Assembly: GCA_964652825.1 (NCBI GenBank)
Contig: CAZZCU010000015.1
Coordinates: 1-64,000, forward strand
Reading direction: 5' to 3'
DNA from: CAZZCU01 sp964652825
GTDB lineage: Bacteria > Bdellovibrionota_B > Oligoflexia > Oligoflexales > CAZZCU01
Length of the DNA: 64,000 bases
The notes under the pieces were generated by a model. The model made no database searches. It saw only the letters and a list, made by a program, of their open reading frames with translations, and was not told the DNA's origin. Within the stretch, counting starts at the first letter, position 1; every line of letters starts with the position of its first letter. Shown one piece after another: positions 35,022 through 44,781 of the stretch. Position numbers and translations under genes: made by a program.

Positions 35022-35576
35022 TTGATGTTTTCCTTAGCTCTGTTTTATGCGATGGCCGCGTTGCTGGTGTTTTCGGCGATTATGGTTGTGTCGCGTAAAA
35101 ATCCAATCAGTAGCGCCATTTATTTGGTGATTGCCCTATGTTTGGTTGCTGGCCTGTATGCAACGTTGGGCGCGGATTTTGCCGCGGCTATTCAGATACT
35201 GGTTTACACCGGCGCTATCATGGTCTTGTTCCTATTTGTAATCATGTTGCTGAATCTTGATCCCGAACACCTGCGCGGTCCAGAGATGAACGGTGGTGAA
35301 ATCGTGGTGTTGCTTCTGACTATTCTTGGCTTTGCTGGAATTGTCGTGGCGATGGCTTACGCGCCTCCGCCTTTGCCCAGCGGACCGTTTACGATGGAAG
35401 CTATTGATGAAGTGGGCGGCAACACGCGTGTGGTCGGTATGAAGTTATTGGTGAATTATTTGTGGGCGTTTGAAATGGCGTCGTTCTTGATTCTGTTAGC
35501 TATCGTCGCCAGTATTCTGATAGCCAAAAAGCCAAAGCCGGATTCCATGCCGGCGTCGTCGGAGCGGGGTCAATAA
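35022..35576 (+). CDS. nuoJ: NADH-quinone oxidoreductase subunit J
   Basis: 184 residues, five membrane helices. FAAAIQILVYTGAIMVLFLF is the family hallmark, with a short polar C-terminus (KKPKPDS). It forms part of the proton path near the quinone site. Normally nuoI lies between H and J; here 12 nt separate nuoH and nuoJ. The stop overlaps nuoK as TAATG. Confidence 0.96.
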   Translation: MMFSLALFYAMAALLVFSAIMVVSRKNPISSAIYLVIALCLVAGLYATLGADFAAAIQILVYTGAIMVLFLFVIMLLNLDPEHLRGPEMNGGEIVVLLLTILGFAGIVVAMAYAPPPLPSGPFTMEAIDEVGGNTRVVGMKLLVNYLWAFEMASFLILLAIVASILIAKKPKPDSMPASSERGQ

Positions 35577-35881
35577 TGGCGGTTCCATTGCAGCACTACA
35601 TGGTTCTGGCCTGCATTTTGTTCGCATGCGGTGTCATCGGCGTTTTGTTTCGGCGCAATCTTTTGATGGTGCTGATGTCGATCGAGCTGATGTTGAATGC
35701 CGCTAATCTGGTTTTTGTGGCGGCATCGAGACACGTCAACGGCCTCGATGGACAGATCATGGTTTTTATCGTCATGACCGTGGCTGCATGCGAAGCGGCG
35801 GTTGGTCTGGCGATGGTGATTGCCCTGTTTCGTAAATATGGCACGATCCGTACTGACTTTTTGCGTGTGTTGCGCGGTTAG
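35576..35881 (+). CDS. nuoK: NADH-quinone oxidoreductase subunit K
   Basis: 101 residues, three membrane helices. The buried glutamates are in MSIELMLNAANLVFV and VAACEAAVGLAMVIAL. It is of standard length and translationally coupled to nuoJ by a one-base overlap. Confidence 0.97.
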   Translation: MAVPLQHYMVLACILFACGVIGVLFRRNLLMVLMSIELMLNAANLVFVAASRHVNGLDGQIMVFIVMTVAACEAAVGLAMVIALFRKYGTIRTDFLRVLRG

Positions 35882-35894
35882 CTGAGGGTTCGCG

Positions 35895-37823
35895 ATGATG
35901 ATATGGCTTGTGCTCCTGTTCCCGCTTCTTGGCGCCATTCTTAATGGACTGGTGCTTCGTAAAGTTTCTCCGAAGATTTCGCATATCGTTGGTTCGTTGG
36001 CGTTGGTTGCGGCGTTTGTTTGTGGATTGCTGGAATTCAGCCAGTTTTTGAGTGATGGCGCCGCGCCGCGTACTTACTTGGGCTTCAACTGGATAGATGC
36101 CGGTACCTTTCACGCGCCGTTCAAATTATTATTCGATCAACTCTCTGGTCTGATGACTTTAATTATCACCGGCATTGGCTCCTTGATTCATATTTATGCC
36201 GGCGGCTATATGCATGAGGAAAAGCGCACATCGCGCTTTTTCGCTTATCTGAATTTGTTTGTGTTTATGATGCTGTTGCTCGTCCTGGGCGAGAACCTGC
36301 TGATTATGTTTGTCGGTTGGGAAGGTGTGGGCCTTTGTAGTTATTTGCTGATTGGCTATTGGTTTTCTGATGATAACAATGCCGCCGCCGGGATGAAGGC
36401 GTTTATTGTTAACCGTATTGGTGACATCGGTTTTCTCATTGGTATTTTCCTGACTTATAAATTTTTCGGCACCATTTCCTTTAGCGAATTGCGCGAACTT
36501 TTTGTTGGCAGCGGACTGAGCGAGGCTCAGCTTGGTGTTGTTGGTTTAATTACTCTTTGTTTATTCATCGGTGCCTGCGGCAAATCCGCGCAGTTGCCGC
36601 TGTACGTTTGGCTTCCGGACGCGATGGCGGGTCCCACGCCGGTATCTGCTCTTATCCATGCAGCGACCATGGTTACGGCCGGTATCGTGATGATGACGCG
36701 TATGAATTTCATGTTCTATATGGCGCCCACGACGATGATGGTGGTTGCCTGGGTGGGTGCCGCGACGGCGTTGTTTGCTGCGACTATCGGTATAACGCAG
36801 ACCGATATCAAAAAGGTTCTGGCGTATTCGACCGTCAGCCAGCTTGGCTATATGGTGATGGCTTGCGGTGTCGGTGCATTTGATGCCGGCATGTTTCATG
36901 TTTTCACGCATGCTTGCTTCAAGGCGTTGTTGTTTATGGGCGCGGGTAGCGTCATCGTCGCCATGCATCATAAGCAGGATATGCGGGAGATGGGCGGGTT
37001 GGCTAAGTACATGCCGATCACGCACGCGGTGTTTTTGATCGGCGTTTTGGCAATCATCGGTTTCCCGGGATTGTCCGGCTTCTTCTCGAAGGATGAAATT
37101 CTTTGGAAGGCTTATATCGGTGGCGGGCCATTACTCTGGGGTATTGGTGCCGTAACCGCGGGCTTTACGTCGTTTTATATGGTTCGTCTTTTGTGCTTAA
37201 CTTTCTATGGCAATAATCGCAGCGACCATCATACGCAGGAGCACCTGCACGAGACGTCGCCGGTCATGTGGGCGCCATTGGTTGTTCTGGCGATCCTTAG
37301 TGCCACGGTTGGTTATCTGGGTGTGCCGGCGGTGCTGGGTTTCTTGCCGAATTATTTTGAACATTATATGGCGCCGGTTCTCGCGATTCCCGAGGCCGCG
37401 AAAGCACATTGGGCGTTTATGCATGAACCTCACAGTCATGCGCTGGAATATGCTCTGATGGGAGCTTCGGTTGCGATCATGTTTGTTGCTGCCGGTACGG
37501 CGTTCACTTGGTATCGCAATGGTATCGGCATTAGGCCGCTGACCATCGCCAAACGCTTCCCGGCCGCCTATCAATTGCTACTGGATAAATATCGGGTGGA
37601 TGAGTTGTATGATGCAAAGGTGGTTCAACCTCTGCGCGATATGTCGTTGTTCCTCTACAAGACTGTGGATGTCAATGCTATTGACGGTGTCGTGAATGCT
37701 GTCGGTCACGGATTGAATCTTGTTGCGGGTCTTGCGAGTTTCAAAATGTCGGGCAGTTTGCACCGTCATGCGATGGTGATTGTTCTAGGCATTATTTGTC
37801 TTTTGACCGTGCTGGTATTTTAA
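35895..37823 (+). CDS. nuoL: NADH-quinone oxidoreductase subunit L
   Basis: 642 residues, an antiporter-like subunit with a long C-terminal lateral helix. FVGWEGVGLCSYLLIGYW carries the key Glu. KSAQLPLYVWLPDAMAGPTP and SALIHAATMVTAGI carry the proton-path Lys and His. It pumps protons at the distal end of complex I. A histidine-rich stretch (HHTQEHLHE) lies near residue 450. Confidence 0.97.
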   Translation: MMIWLVLLFPLLGAILNGLVLRKVSPKISHIVGSLALVAAFVCGLLEFSQFLSDGAAPRTYLGFNWIDAGTFHAPFKLLFDQLSGLMTLIITGIGSLIHIYAGGYMHEEKRTSRFFAYLNLFVFMMLLLVLGENLLIMFVGWEGVGLCSYLLIGYWFSDDNNAAAGMKAFIVNRIGDIGFLIGIFLTYKFFGTISFSELRELFVGSGLSEAQLGVVGLITLCLFIGACGKSAQLPLYVWLPDAMAGPTPVSALIHAATMVTAGIVMMTRMNFMFYMAPTTMMVVAWVGAATALFAATIGITQTDIKKVLAYSTVSQLGYMVMACGVGAFDAGMFHVFTHACFKALLFMGAGSVIVAMHHKQDMREMGGLAKYMPITHAVFLIGVLAIIGFPGLSGFFSKDEILWKAYIGGGPLLWGIGAVTAGFTSFYMVRLLCLTFYGNNRSDHHTQEHLHETSPVMWAPLVVLAILSATVGYLGVPAVLGFLPNYFEHYMAPVLAIPEAAKAHWAFMHEPHSHALEYALMGASVAIMFVAAGTAFTWYRNGIGIRPLTIAKRFPAAYQLLLDKYRVDELYDAKVVQPLRDMSLFLYKTVDVNAIDGVVNAVGHGLNLVAGLASFKMSGSLHRHAMVIVLGIICLLTVLVF

Positions 37824-37835
37824 GTAGAGAGTTGG

Positions 37836-39389
37836 TTGATGAATTATATTCTGAGCACCCTGATTTTTTTGCCGTTGATTGCCGCGGCAGTGGTACTGGC
37901 AGTTCCGTCGTTGCGATTGGCAAAAATCGTTACCATGACCGGTGCGGTTTTGAATTTTCTGATCAGTCTGGTGCTCTGGCAAAAGTTTGACGGAACGACG
38001 CATGCGTTGCAATTTGTCGAGCGTTACAATTGGATTAGCGAATTTGGCATCACTTATTTCGTTGGTATCGATGGTCTGAGTTTGCTCCTGGTGTTGTTAA
38101 CGACATTTTTGATGCCGTTGATTTTTTTGAGTCAGTGGTCGGTAGAGGACACGCGGCAGAAAACCTTCCTTGCTCTCTTGCTGAGCCTGGAAACCGCTAT
38201 GTTGGGCGCTTTGCTGGCATTTGATCTCGTGCTGTTTTATGTTTTCTGGGAAGCCATGTTGATTCCGATGTATTTCATTATCGGCATCTGGGGTGGCAAG
38301 CGTCGCATCTATGCAACGACGAAGTTTGTTATTTATACGGTGGTGGGTTCTCTGCTGATGCTGGTCGCCGCCATCGTGTTGTATTGGGCGCACTTGCATG
38401 AATTTGGTGCGCCGAGCACAAACTTACTCGATCTTTACAAAGTGACTATGCCGCCCTCGACGCAAAACTGGTTGTTTGCGGCCTTTGCTTTGGCTTTTGC
38501 GATCAAAGTTCCGATGTGGCCGTTTCATACCTGGTTGCCGGATGCGCACGTGGAAGCACCGACAACCGGCTCGGTGATTCTGGCGGGCGTGTTGCTGAAG
38601 ATGGGTACCTACGGCTTTTTGCGGTTCGCGGTGCCGTTGTTTCCCACGGCAACGATCGCGTGGGCGCCGTTTTTGGTCGGGCTGGGTGTCATCGGTATTA
38701 TCTATGGTGCTTTAACAGCATGGATGCAGGATGATGCCAAGAAAATGGTCGCTTACTCTTCGGTATCGCATTTGGGTTTTGTTGTAGTCGGAATGCTTGC
38801 GATTCTGGCCGGGTCAAACAGCATGGAACTTTCCGACGAAGCTCTTACCGGTGCGGTGTATCAGATGATTAATCACGGTATCAGCACCGGCGCTCTGTTT
38901 TTCCTGGTGGGTGTTATTTATGAACGACGCCATACGCGTATGTTGGCGGATTTTGGCGGCCTTGCGGAAGTTATGCCGTGGTTTGCCGTGATGCTGATCA
39001 TTGCCACGTTAAGTTCGGTCGGCTTGCCTGGTACCGGCGGTTTTGTCGGCGAATTTTTGATCTTGTACGGAACTTTCAAGGCGAGCCCGTTTGTTGGGGT
39101 TTTGGCGTCTTTGGGTGTGCTTCTTGGGGCGATTTATATGCTGACGCTTTGTCGTCGCATTTTGTTCGGCCCGCTGACTCATGATGAAAACAAGACGCTT
39201 AAGGATCTAACGCCGATTGAATTTGGTTATCTATTGCCGTTGGCGATTTTAGCAATCGTGATGGGCATCATGCCAAATTTTTTCCTGGAAAAAACCCGGC
39301 CATCGATTGATTATTTGGCGAAGAATTTTACGCAGTATCGCCTGACCACTCTGACTAACGACAATGATAATGTCGTGGGAGGGCTGTAG
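37836..39389 (+). CDS. nuoM: NADH-quinone oxidoreductase subunit M
   Basis: 517 residues, an antiporter-like subunit. YVFWEAMLIPMYFIIGIWGG has the conserved Glu, and AIKVPMWPFHTWLPDAHVEA has the Lys/His region. KKMVAYSSVSHLGFVVVG is also diagnostic. It is 12 nt after nuoL and 3 nt before nuoN. Confidence 0.97.
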   Translation: MMNYILSTLIFLPLIAAAVVLAVPSLRLAKIVTMTGAVLNFLISLVLWQKFDGTTHALQFVERYNWISEFGITYFVGIDGLSLLLVLLTTFLMPLIFLSQWSVEDTRQKTFLALLLSLETAMLGALLAFDLVLFYVFWEAMLIPMYFIIGIWGGKRRIYATTKFVIYTVVGSLLMLVAAIVLYWAHLHEFGAPSTNLLDLYKVTMPPSTQNWLFAAFALAFAIKVPMWPFHTWLPDAHVEAPTTGSVILAGVLLKMGTYGFLRFAVPLFPTATIAWAPFLVGLGVIGIIYGALTAWMQDDAKKMVAYSSVSHLGFVVVGMLAILAGSNSMELSDEALTGAVYQMINHGISTGALFFLVGVIYERRHTRMLADFGGLAEVMPWFAVMLIIATLSSVGLPGTGGFVGEFLILYGTFKASPFVGVLASLGVLLGAIYMLTLCRRILFGPLTHDENKTLKDLTPIEFGYLLPLAILAIVMGIMPNFFLEKTRPSIDYLAKNFTQYRLTTLTNDNDNVVGGL

Positions 39390-39392
39390 ACC

Positions 39393-40889
39393 ATGACCTT
39401 TAGTTTTCCTGGCATTGATCAAAATTTTTATCTGGCCGCGTCCCCCATACTCTGGCTGTGCTTTGCTTCGTTGGTGGTTTTACTTCAAGGCGTCAGCAAA
39501 CGCTTGGGTAGTACGCTCGTTGTAGCAAGCTCCACCTTAGGTGCTTTGGCTATTTCATTGGTATTAACACAGTTCATCGCCGTGAGCGGTTCGTCGCGCT
39601 ATTTGGATGGTTCCTATATTGTTGATGGCTTAGGAGTAATCGCGCAAGTGATGATCCTAGGCGTGGGCTTGATCTTTGCTTTATTGATGTATGCGACACA
39701 CATACGCCAACACTTTTTCAAAGGCGAGATTTGCAGCCTGTATCTGATGCTCTTGATCGGCATGTTGATCATGGTGTCCACCGATGAAATGGTGTCGTTG
39801 TTTATCGGTTTGGAAATGGCATCCATTGGTATCTACGCGCTGGTCGGTTATATCCAGCCGACCAGACGAAGCCAGGAAGGTGCCATCAAGTACCTGGTGT
39901 TGGGCTCGTTTGCCGCTGGTTTTATGTTGTTCGGGATGGCGTTACTTTATGCCAGCAGCGGCACCATGTATATCTCGCAGATTCTTGAGCAGCTCGCGGT
40001 GACGGGTATGCATCCTTGGTCAAAGTTAGGTGTATTGTTGTTGATCTGTGGTCTGGCTTTTAAATTATCGCTGGTGCCTTTTCATTTATGGGCCCCCGAT
40101 GCTTACGAGGCGGCGCCAACGGGCATTACCGGCTTTATGGCAACCACGGTCAAGATTATGATTTTGATTGTTGTTCTGCGCTTGTTGGGTGCGGGTATGC
40201 GGCCGATGGAAGCAACCTGGGGTCCAGTGCTAATGATCCTGGCGATGCTGTCCATCGTGGTTGGCAATATTATGGCTTTGGTGCAGTCCAGCCTCAAACG
40301 CATGCTGGCTTATTCTTCTATCGCGCATAGTGGTTATATGGCAGTCGCCTTGTGCGCCTTGGCTGGGAAAAGCATTACGACTTTACCGACGGAAGCAATT
40401 TTATTTTATTTGCTTGGTTATTCGGTCGTCACTATCGGCGTGTTCGCTATTTTGATGTGGCTCGAATCAGAGACCTATACCAATATTCAGTTGGATGATC
40501 TAGCTGGTGTCGCCAAGCAGCGACCCTATGCGGCTTTTGCCATGGCCGTATTTATGTTCAGTCTGGCGGGCTTGCCGCCTGCGGTTGGTTTTATCAGCAA
40601 GTTTTTTGTGTTTAGCGCCGCTGTGGCTAGCGAGTTGTATATGCTGGCAGTCATTGGTGTGCTTGGTAGTTGTATTGCCTTGTTTTATTATCTACGGGTG
40701 ATTGTTCGGATGTATATGACGGAAGCCAACCGTACGGCGTTTACTTTTGCGCCGACGTCCTCTCGGTTAGTCACCGGAATTGCGGCTATTGCGGTCGTGA
40801 CGACACTGCTGATGGGAACGGTGATGCCAAGCAGTATATTAAAGATGACCAAAGCTCATACGAGATCACTTACTTTCTCAACGAAGTAA
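39393..40889 (+). CDS. nuoN: NADH-quinone oxidoreductase subunit N
   Basis: 498 residues. FIGLEMASIGIYALVGY carries the conserved Glu, AFKLSLVPFHLWAPDAYEAA the Lys block, and KRMLAYSSIAHSGYMAVAL the following helix. FSLAGLPPAVGFISKFFVF is the late antiporter motif. It completes the membrane-arm set and is followed 3 nt later by lgt, so lgt is probably read from the same transcript. Confidence 0.97.
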   Translation: MTFSFPGIDQNFYLAASPILWLCFASLVVLLQGVSKRLGSTLVVASSTLGALAISLVLTQFIAVSGSSRYLDGSYIVDGLGVIAQVMILGVGLIFALLMYATHIRQHFFKGEICSLYLMLLIGMLIMVSTDEMVSLFIGLEMASIGIYALVGYIQPTRRSQEGAIKYLVLGSFAAGFMLFGMALLYASSGTMYISQILEQLAVTGMHPWSKLGVLLLICGLAFKLSLVPFHLWAPDAYEAAPTGITGFMATTVKIMILIVVLRLLGAGMRPMEATWGPVLMILAMLSIVVGNIMALVQSSLKRMLAYSSIAHSGYMAVALCALAGKSITTLPTEAILFYLLGYSVVTIGVFAILMWLESETYTNIQLDDLAGVAKQRPYAAFAMAVFMFSLAGLPPAVGFISKFFVFSAAVASELYMLAVIGVLGSCIALFYYLRVIVRMYMTEANRTAFTFAPTSSRLVTGIAAIAVVTTLLMGTVMPSSILKMTKAHTRSLTFSTK

Positions 40890-40892
40890 CCC

Positions 40893-41681
40893 ATGTATCC
40901 AATACTGGTTGATTGGGGTCCATTCTTTTTGCCGGCTTGGCACGTCTTCTTCGTTCTGGGCGCTTTTGCCGCCTATTTTTATTTGCTTAAGATGCGACGC
41001 GCGTCCGCCCCCGAAATTTCGGAAGCCGACCTGGCTTGGACATACGCTTTTGGTTATGTCGGTGGTTATGCGGGAGCGCGCTTGTTAACTATCGCGGTGA
41101 ATGAACGAGCCACCATAAATTCAGTGGCGGACATTATTCGACAATTATTTACTTTTGGTGCGATGACCTTTTATGGTGGTTTAATCGGTGCGGTGGTGTT
41201 GGCGTGGCTGTATGCACGTTGGCGTCGCTTGAATGCCTGGGCGCTGTTGGATTTGGCGATGCCTGCGGGTATTTTGGGTCTAGCGGTGGGACGCATCGGT
41301 TGTTTCCTGAATGGTGATGACTATGGTCGGCCTACTGCGTTACAGGGTGTTGCGGCGCCGTGGTGGTCGGTGCGTTTTCCCAATCTAGACGATCACATCG
41401 CGCGCGTACCTGTTCAATTGCTCGAAGCATTTGTTGCGCTGGCGATTGTTTTTGTTTGTGTTTTGTTGACCAAGCAGCGTCGATGGCACTGGCGTCGCGG
41501 TAGTATAGGCTTGTTGGCAATGCTTACTTATGCGGCGTCGCGATTTTTATTGGAATTTTTGCGAGGCGATCCCGATCGGGGTTATATTTTGATCGATTGG
41601 TTATCGACCTCGCAATTTATCAGCCTGCTGATTATTTTTATTGGCTTTTTGCTCATCAGCAGGCGGATCAAAAATCTCTAG
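40893..41681 (+). CDS. lgt: Prolipoprotein diacylglyceryl transferase
   Basis: 262 residues, seven predicted membrane helices. The signature is VGRIGCFLNGDDYGRPT, with the essential Arg, Gly and Asn. FTFGAMTFYGGLIGAV and FLLEFLRGDP are also typical. It transfers diacylglyceryl from phosphatidylglycerol to the lipobox Cys of lipoproteins such as the Slt and TolB-like ones here. Its presence at the end of the nuo operon is unusual. The stop overlaps the stop of the convergent DUF4340 gene. Confidence 0.94.
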   Translation: MYPILVDWGPFFLPAWHVFFVLGAFAAYFYLLKMRRASAPEISEADLAWTYAFGYVGGYAGARLLTIAVNERATINSVADIIRQLFTFGAMTFYGGLIGAVVLAWLYARWRRLNAWALLDLAMPAGILGLAVGRIGCFLNGDDYGRPTALQGVAAPWWSVRFPNLDDHIARVPVQLLEAFVALAIVFVCVLLTKQRRWHWRRGSIGLLAMLTYAASRFLLEFLRGDPDRGYILIDWLSTSQFISLLIIFIGFLLISRRIKNL

Positions 41682-43132
41682 TTGGAAAGATCCATCTCGG
41701 CGTCGTCGGGATCGGAGTCCGTATTCATCGGCATTTCTTCGGACGGAGCAGCTGGTTGTGGTGTCGCGGCATCCTGTGCGAGTGGCTTAACATTGCTAAA
41801 GACTGATTTGACGACGCGATAATAGATGGGTGATCCTGATCTGCGGACGATAAATTTGCTCGCATTTTTAGTGTCCGGCCAGCCGTCGATGACTAGTTCG
41901 GTTTGGGGTTGCAGGATCAGTTTAATGCGATGCTGCGGCGCGTTTTTCATTGCCGCCTTTACGTCCTGGTCGTTGGCCGTCAGAAACTTGTCGGCTTTGG
42001 CATACTCCAGATCCAGCAGCAATGATTGTACATGAGGCTGATGTGCGGGTTTGTCGCCATCACCGGCTTTGACCCAGTTGGCTTCAGCTTTTGTAAAGGA
42101 TTCGCCATCGATATCGACACTGACCACGGAAGCAGCATCGAAAGCAAAGATTCGGCGATTACGAAAATCATCGATTGTCTTGGTGATCTTGACCCTGAAG
42201 TTTTCTGGCGCTTTAAAGGCCAGCTTTCGTGCATCTACCGCAGCCCACAAGGTTTTATCGACTTCGGCGAACTGGATGCTCTGGTTACTGCCACTAGCCG
42301 ATGTCCAACTCAATGCAACACGGTCTTTGGTGTTTGCAAAAGCATGGCTGAATTTTGCTGTTGGTTTATCGAGGAAATCTTCAGCGCGAAAGCTATTGAG
42401 ATCGGCAATTAGCTCATTGACTGCGTCGCTATCGGCTTCCATGGCTGGCTGCTTGATCTTATATGTATCCGCGTCTTTGCTGATGACTATCGGCTTTGTT
42501 GTGCCGAATTGATAAGTGAGCGATGACAATTGCGCGCTATCTATTTTAATGATGGACTTGTCACGGAAATCCTTGAGCGTTTTGTTGGTAGCGGTCAATA
42601 GATACTGATTGCCAACGTAGGCTTTGTTTGACTGATCTGTGGCGATATAAAGACTGTAACCGACGGGGGTTTTAGCGCCGACAAATACGGTGATGACCTC
42701 GGGTGTTTTACCGGCTTGGGTCAGTTCTATTTTACGGGTGGGTTTGTCCAAACCGTAATTATTCCAGGAGGCTTTATCTTCGCTGACCACTTCCTCGGTT
42801 TTATAATCTTTGATTGACGTCAAAAGATTTTTGACAGCGGTATCATCCGCCAATCCTGCGACCGGCTCTACCAAGTGCCAATGCTCGTCTTTGAGCTCCA
42901 GGCGGATATGGGTTTCCGTGCCGACTTTGCCTGATAGTGACGTTTCGTCCTCAGGCGTGACCTGGGCCCAAAAATTTATGGCTGTCACGCTGCCTGGGTC
43001 GAACTGAACCAGTTTATTCTCTTCATCTTTCTCTCGTTCTTCCTGCTTGGTTTTCCACTCGTCCCATGTACCGATGAGACCAAGGACGACTAAAACCCCC
43101 AGCAAGAGACCGGCGGTTTTATAATTTTTCAT
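41678..43132 (-). CDS. DUF4340 protein of a Gld-like ABC operon
   Basis: 484 residues. One N-terminal membrane helix (AGLLLGVLVVLGLIGTW) is followed by a large periplasmic region. Repeated beta-rich units such as KIELTQAGKTPEVITVFVG and FKAPENFRVKITKTIDDFRN match the DUF4340 pattern as I know it. The C-terminus is acidic and proline-rich. In many genomes DUF4340 proteins follow GldG-like genes; the role is unknown, possibly as a periplasmic partner of the ABC-2 complex. It is the last gene of the four-gene minus-strand operon and overlaps the GldG-like gene by 4 nt. Confidence 0.82.
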   Translation of the reverse strand: MKNYKTAGLLLGVLVVLGLIGTWDEWKTKQEEREKDEENKLVQFDPGSVTAINFWAQVTPEDETSLSGKVGTETHIRLELKDEHWHLVEPVAGLADDTAVKNLLTSIKDYKTEEVVSEDKASWNNYGLDKPTRKIELTQAGKTPEVITVFVGAKTPVGYSLYIATDQSNKAYVGNQYLLTATNKTLKDFRDKSIIKIDSAQLSSLTYQFGTTKPIVISKDADTYKIKQPAMEADSDAVNELIADLNSFRAEDFLDKPTAKFSHAFANTKDRVALSWTSASGSNQSIQFAEVDKTLWAAVDARKLAFKAPENFRVKITKTIDDFRNRRIFAFDAASVVSVDIDGESFTKAEANWVKAGDGDKPAHQPHVQSLLLDLEYAKADKFLTANDQDVKAAMKNAPQHRIKLILQPQTELVIDGWPDTKNASKFIVRRSGSPIYYRVVKSVFSNVKPLAQDAATPQPAAPSEEMPMNTDSDPDDAEMDLSN

Positions 43133-44781
43133 GCGCGTCTCCTTCGTATCCAGTGCACGATACCACCGAATAAGAATACAAATGGATAGATGAATGCCAG
43201 CGACAGAAGTAGAAGTTTGCTTTCTGCTGAGGTCAACTGAAGCGTGCTCTTCGTTGGATCTTTTGGTCGGATGGAAATAAAATCTTCATCCTGCAAAAGA
43301 TAATTGGTCATGTTGACGAATAGGTCCCGATTCTCAGTGCCTCTTTGTACCGAGGCATTCGTTGCGAAACGTCCAGAGCCCACGGCGACAATACGAAGTT
43401 CCTTTTTGGTGGGTGTTTCGCTGCTGGTTGCGGAAACATCTGACTTTGAGTCGGCATTTTTGTTGGCATCTGACTTCTCCGCGGTTGCGGGAGCTTGCGC
43501 CTGGCCGGTAGCGACCGCGATCACATTGAATTCACCGACACCGATTCGGTCGCGCGGCACTGAACGGATATTCAAATCATTGCTAGTGGTAATGCCTTTC
43601 ACCTGAATGATTGAATTAGCGGTTTTGCCGACAGCGCTGACTTTCATCGATTTGCTATTTTCGGCCAGAATATCGACGGAGCGACTCATTGGCATGATCA
43701 TATCGACAGTTTGATTGCCGAAGTCTTTGGTGAAGGCGTTCAGCTTGTCAAAGTTGTTGACGATCGCCACCTGACTGCCAAAGAACAGCGCCCGTGGATC
43801 CTGCGGATTCAGGATCAGCAGATCGGAGTTGAATTTAAGGCCGTACTTCTCCAACAGCTTATTCAGATTGATCGCATTAACGGCGGCGTCCACCATCACC
43901 AGCAACGGTCCGCCGCTGCTGATATAGTCATCGATAAAGCGTATCTCTTCTTCCTTGAAGTCGTACTTTGGACCGGCAATCACTACCAAGTCGGCATCAT
44001 CCGGGACTTTGGCAGAATCCAATAGAGATAACTCGGTTGCCTGGTATTTATTGTTTTCGAGATCCTGAGTGATCCACTGTAAGCCATCCGGTTCGCCACT
44101 CTTGATAGCGCTTTCGCCGTGACCAGTGGTGAAATAGATTTGACGCGAGGTATCTTTTAGCGTCTGGATAAGAGCGTTGGTGATTTTTTCTTCGGTAAAG
44201 GTAGTGACCCGTGCATCACGTGTACCGGTTCTGAAAATAATCGTATTAAGAGAAGTGAGCTTTTCCTCCTCCGCGCGTAATCCTTCTGCTCGTGTATTCA
44301 AGTAGGTTATTTTTAAATTAGCTCCTTGTGCTTCATAAAGCTGGAGCAAATCTCTGGCTTGTTGCTTGGATTGCTCGCCCTCAAAAAAGACAGTGGTCTC
44401 GATCTGTAGATTCTTGTCGCGCAAATTGTTGATGATCTTGAGCGATTGATCGGACAAGGTGTTGATGCCACTTTGGGTGGTATCGAAAGACTTATTGAAG
44501 CGCGGCCGATTGCTCAATACAGCCAGGCCAATGATAACCAACATCGCTATCAGAATCGTCACACTGGAACTGGCGCCGTATTTTGCGCCTTTGCGTTTGG
44601 TGAGAGCCTTAAAGTTCTCAAGATCCAACACAACCCATAACGCGATGATAATAGCCGCGGTACCCCAACCGGCATAACCAAGCCATGGCAGGTGAGGGTA
44701 GGTTGACTTAAGTGCCGTACCGAGAGCGGCGACGAATAGCGAAATAAAAGGCAGAATCAATAAACCCGGACGCATATTCAT
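43129..44781 (-). CDS. GldG-like ABC transporter auxiliary protein
   Basis: 550 residues. Two N-terminal membrane helices (LILPFISLFVAALG, TAAIIIALWVVL) and a third at about 80-97 are followed by the periplasmic GldG/ABC_transp_aux domain. This contains FDTTQSGINTLSDQSLKII, YFTTGHGESAI and DADLVVIAGPKYDF, then ISSGGPLLVMVDAAVN. A final helix and an RRRR-type tail close the protein. In Flavobacterium GldG acts with GldA and GldF; elsewhere the substrate is unknown. A low-complexity Ala/Ser/Lys stretch lies around residues 415-445. It overlaps both neighbours, showing a coupled operon. Confidence 0.85.
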   Translation of the reverse strand: MNMRPGLLILPFISLFVAALGTALKSTYPHLPWLGYAGWGTAAIIIALWVVLDLENFKALTKRKGAKYGASSSVTILIAMLVIIGLAVLSNRPRFNKSFDTTQSGINTLSDQSLKIINNLRDKNLQIETTVFFEGEQSKQQARDLLQLYEAQGANLKITYLNTRAEGLRAEEEKLTSLNTIIFRTGTRDARVTTFTEEKITNALIQTLKDTSRQIYFTTGHGESAIKSGEPDGLQWITQDLENNKYQATELSLLDSAKVPDDADLVVIAGPKYDFKEEEIRFIDDYISSGGPLLVMVDAAVNAINLNKLLEKYGLKFNSDLLILNPQDPRALFFGSQVAIVNNFDKLNAFTKDFGNQTVDMIMPMSRSVDILAENSKSMKVSAVGKTANSIIQVKGITTSNDLNIRSVPRDRIGVGEFNVIAVATGQAQAPATAEKSDANKNADSKSDVSATSSETPTKKELRIVAVGSGRFATNASVQRGTENRDLFVNMTNYLLQDEDFISIRPKDPTKSTLQLTSAESKLLLLSLAFIYPFVFLFGGIVHWIRRRRA

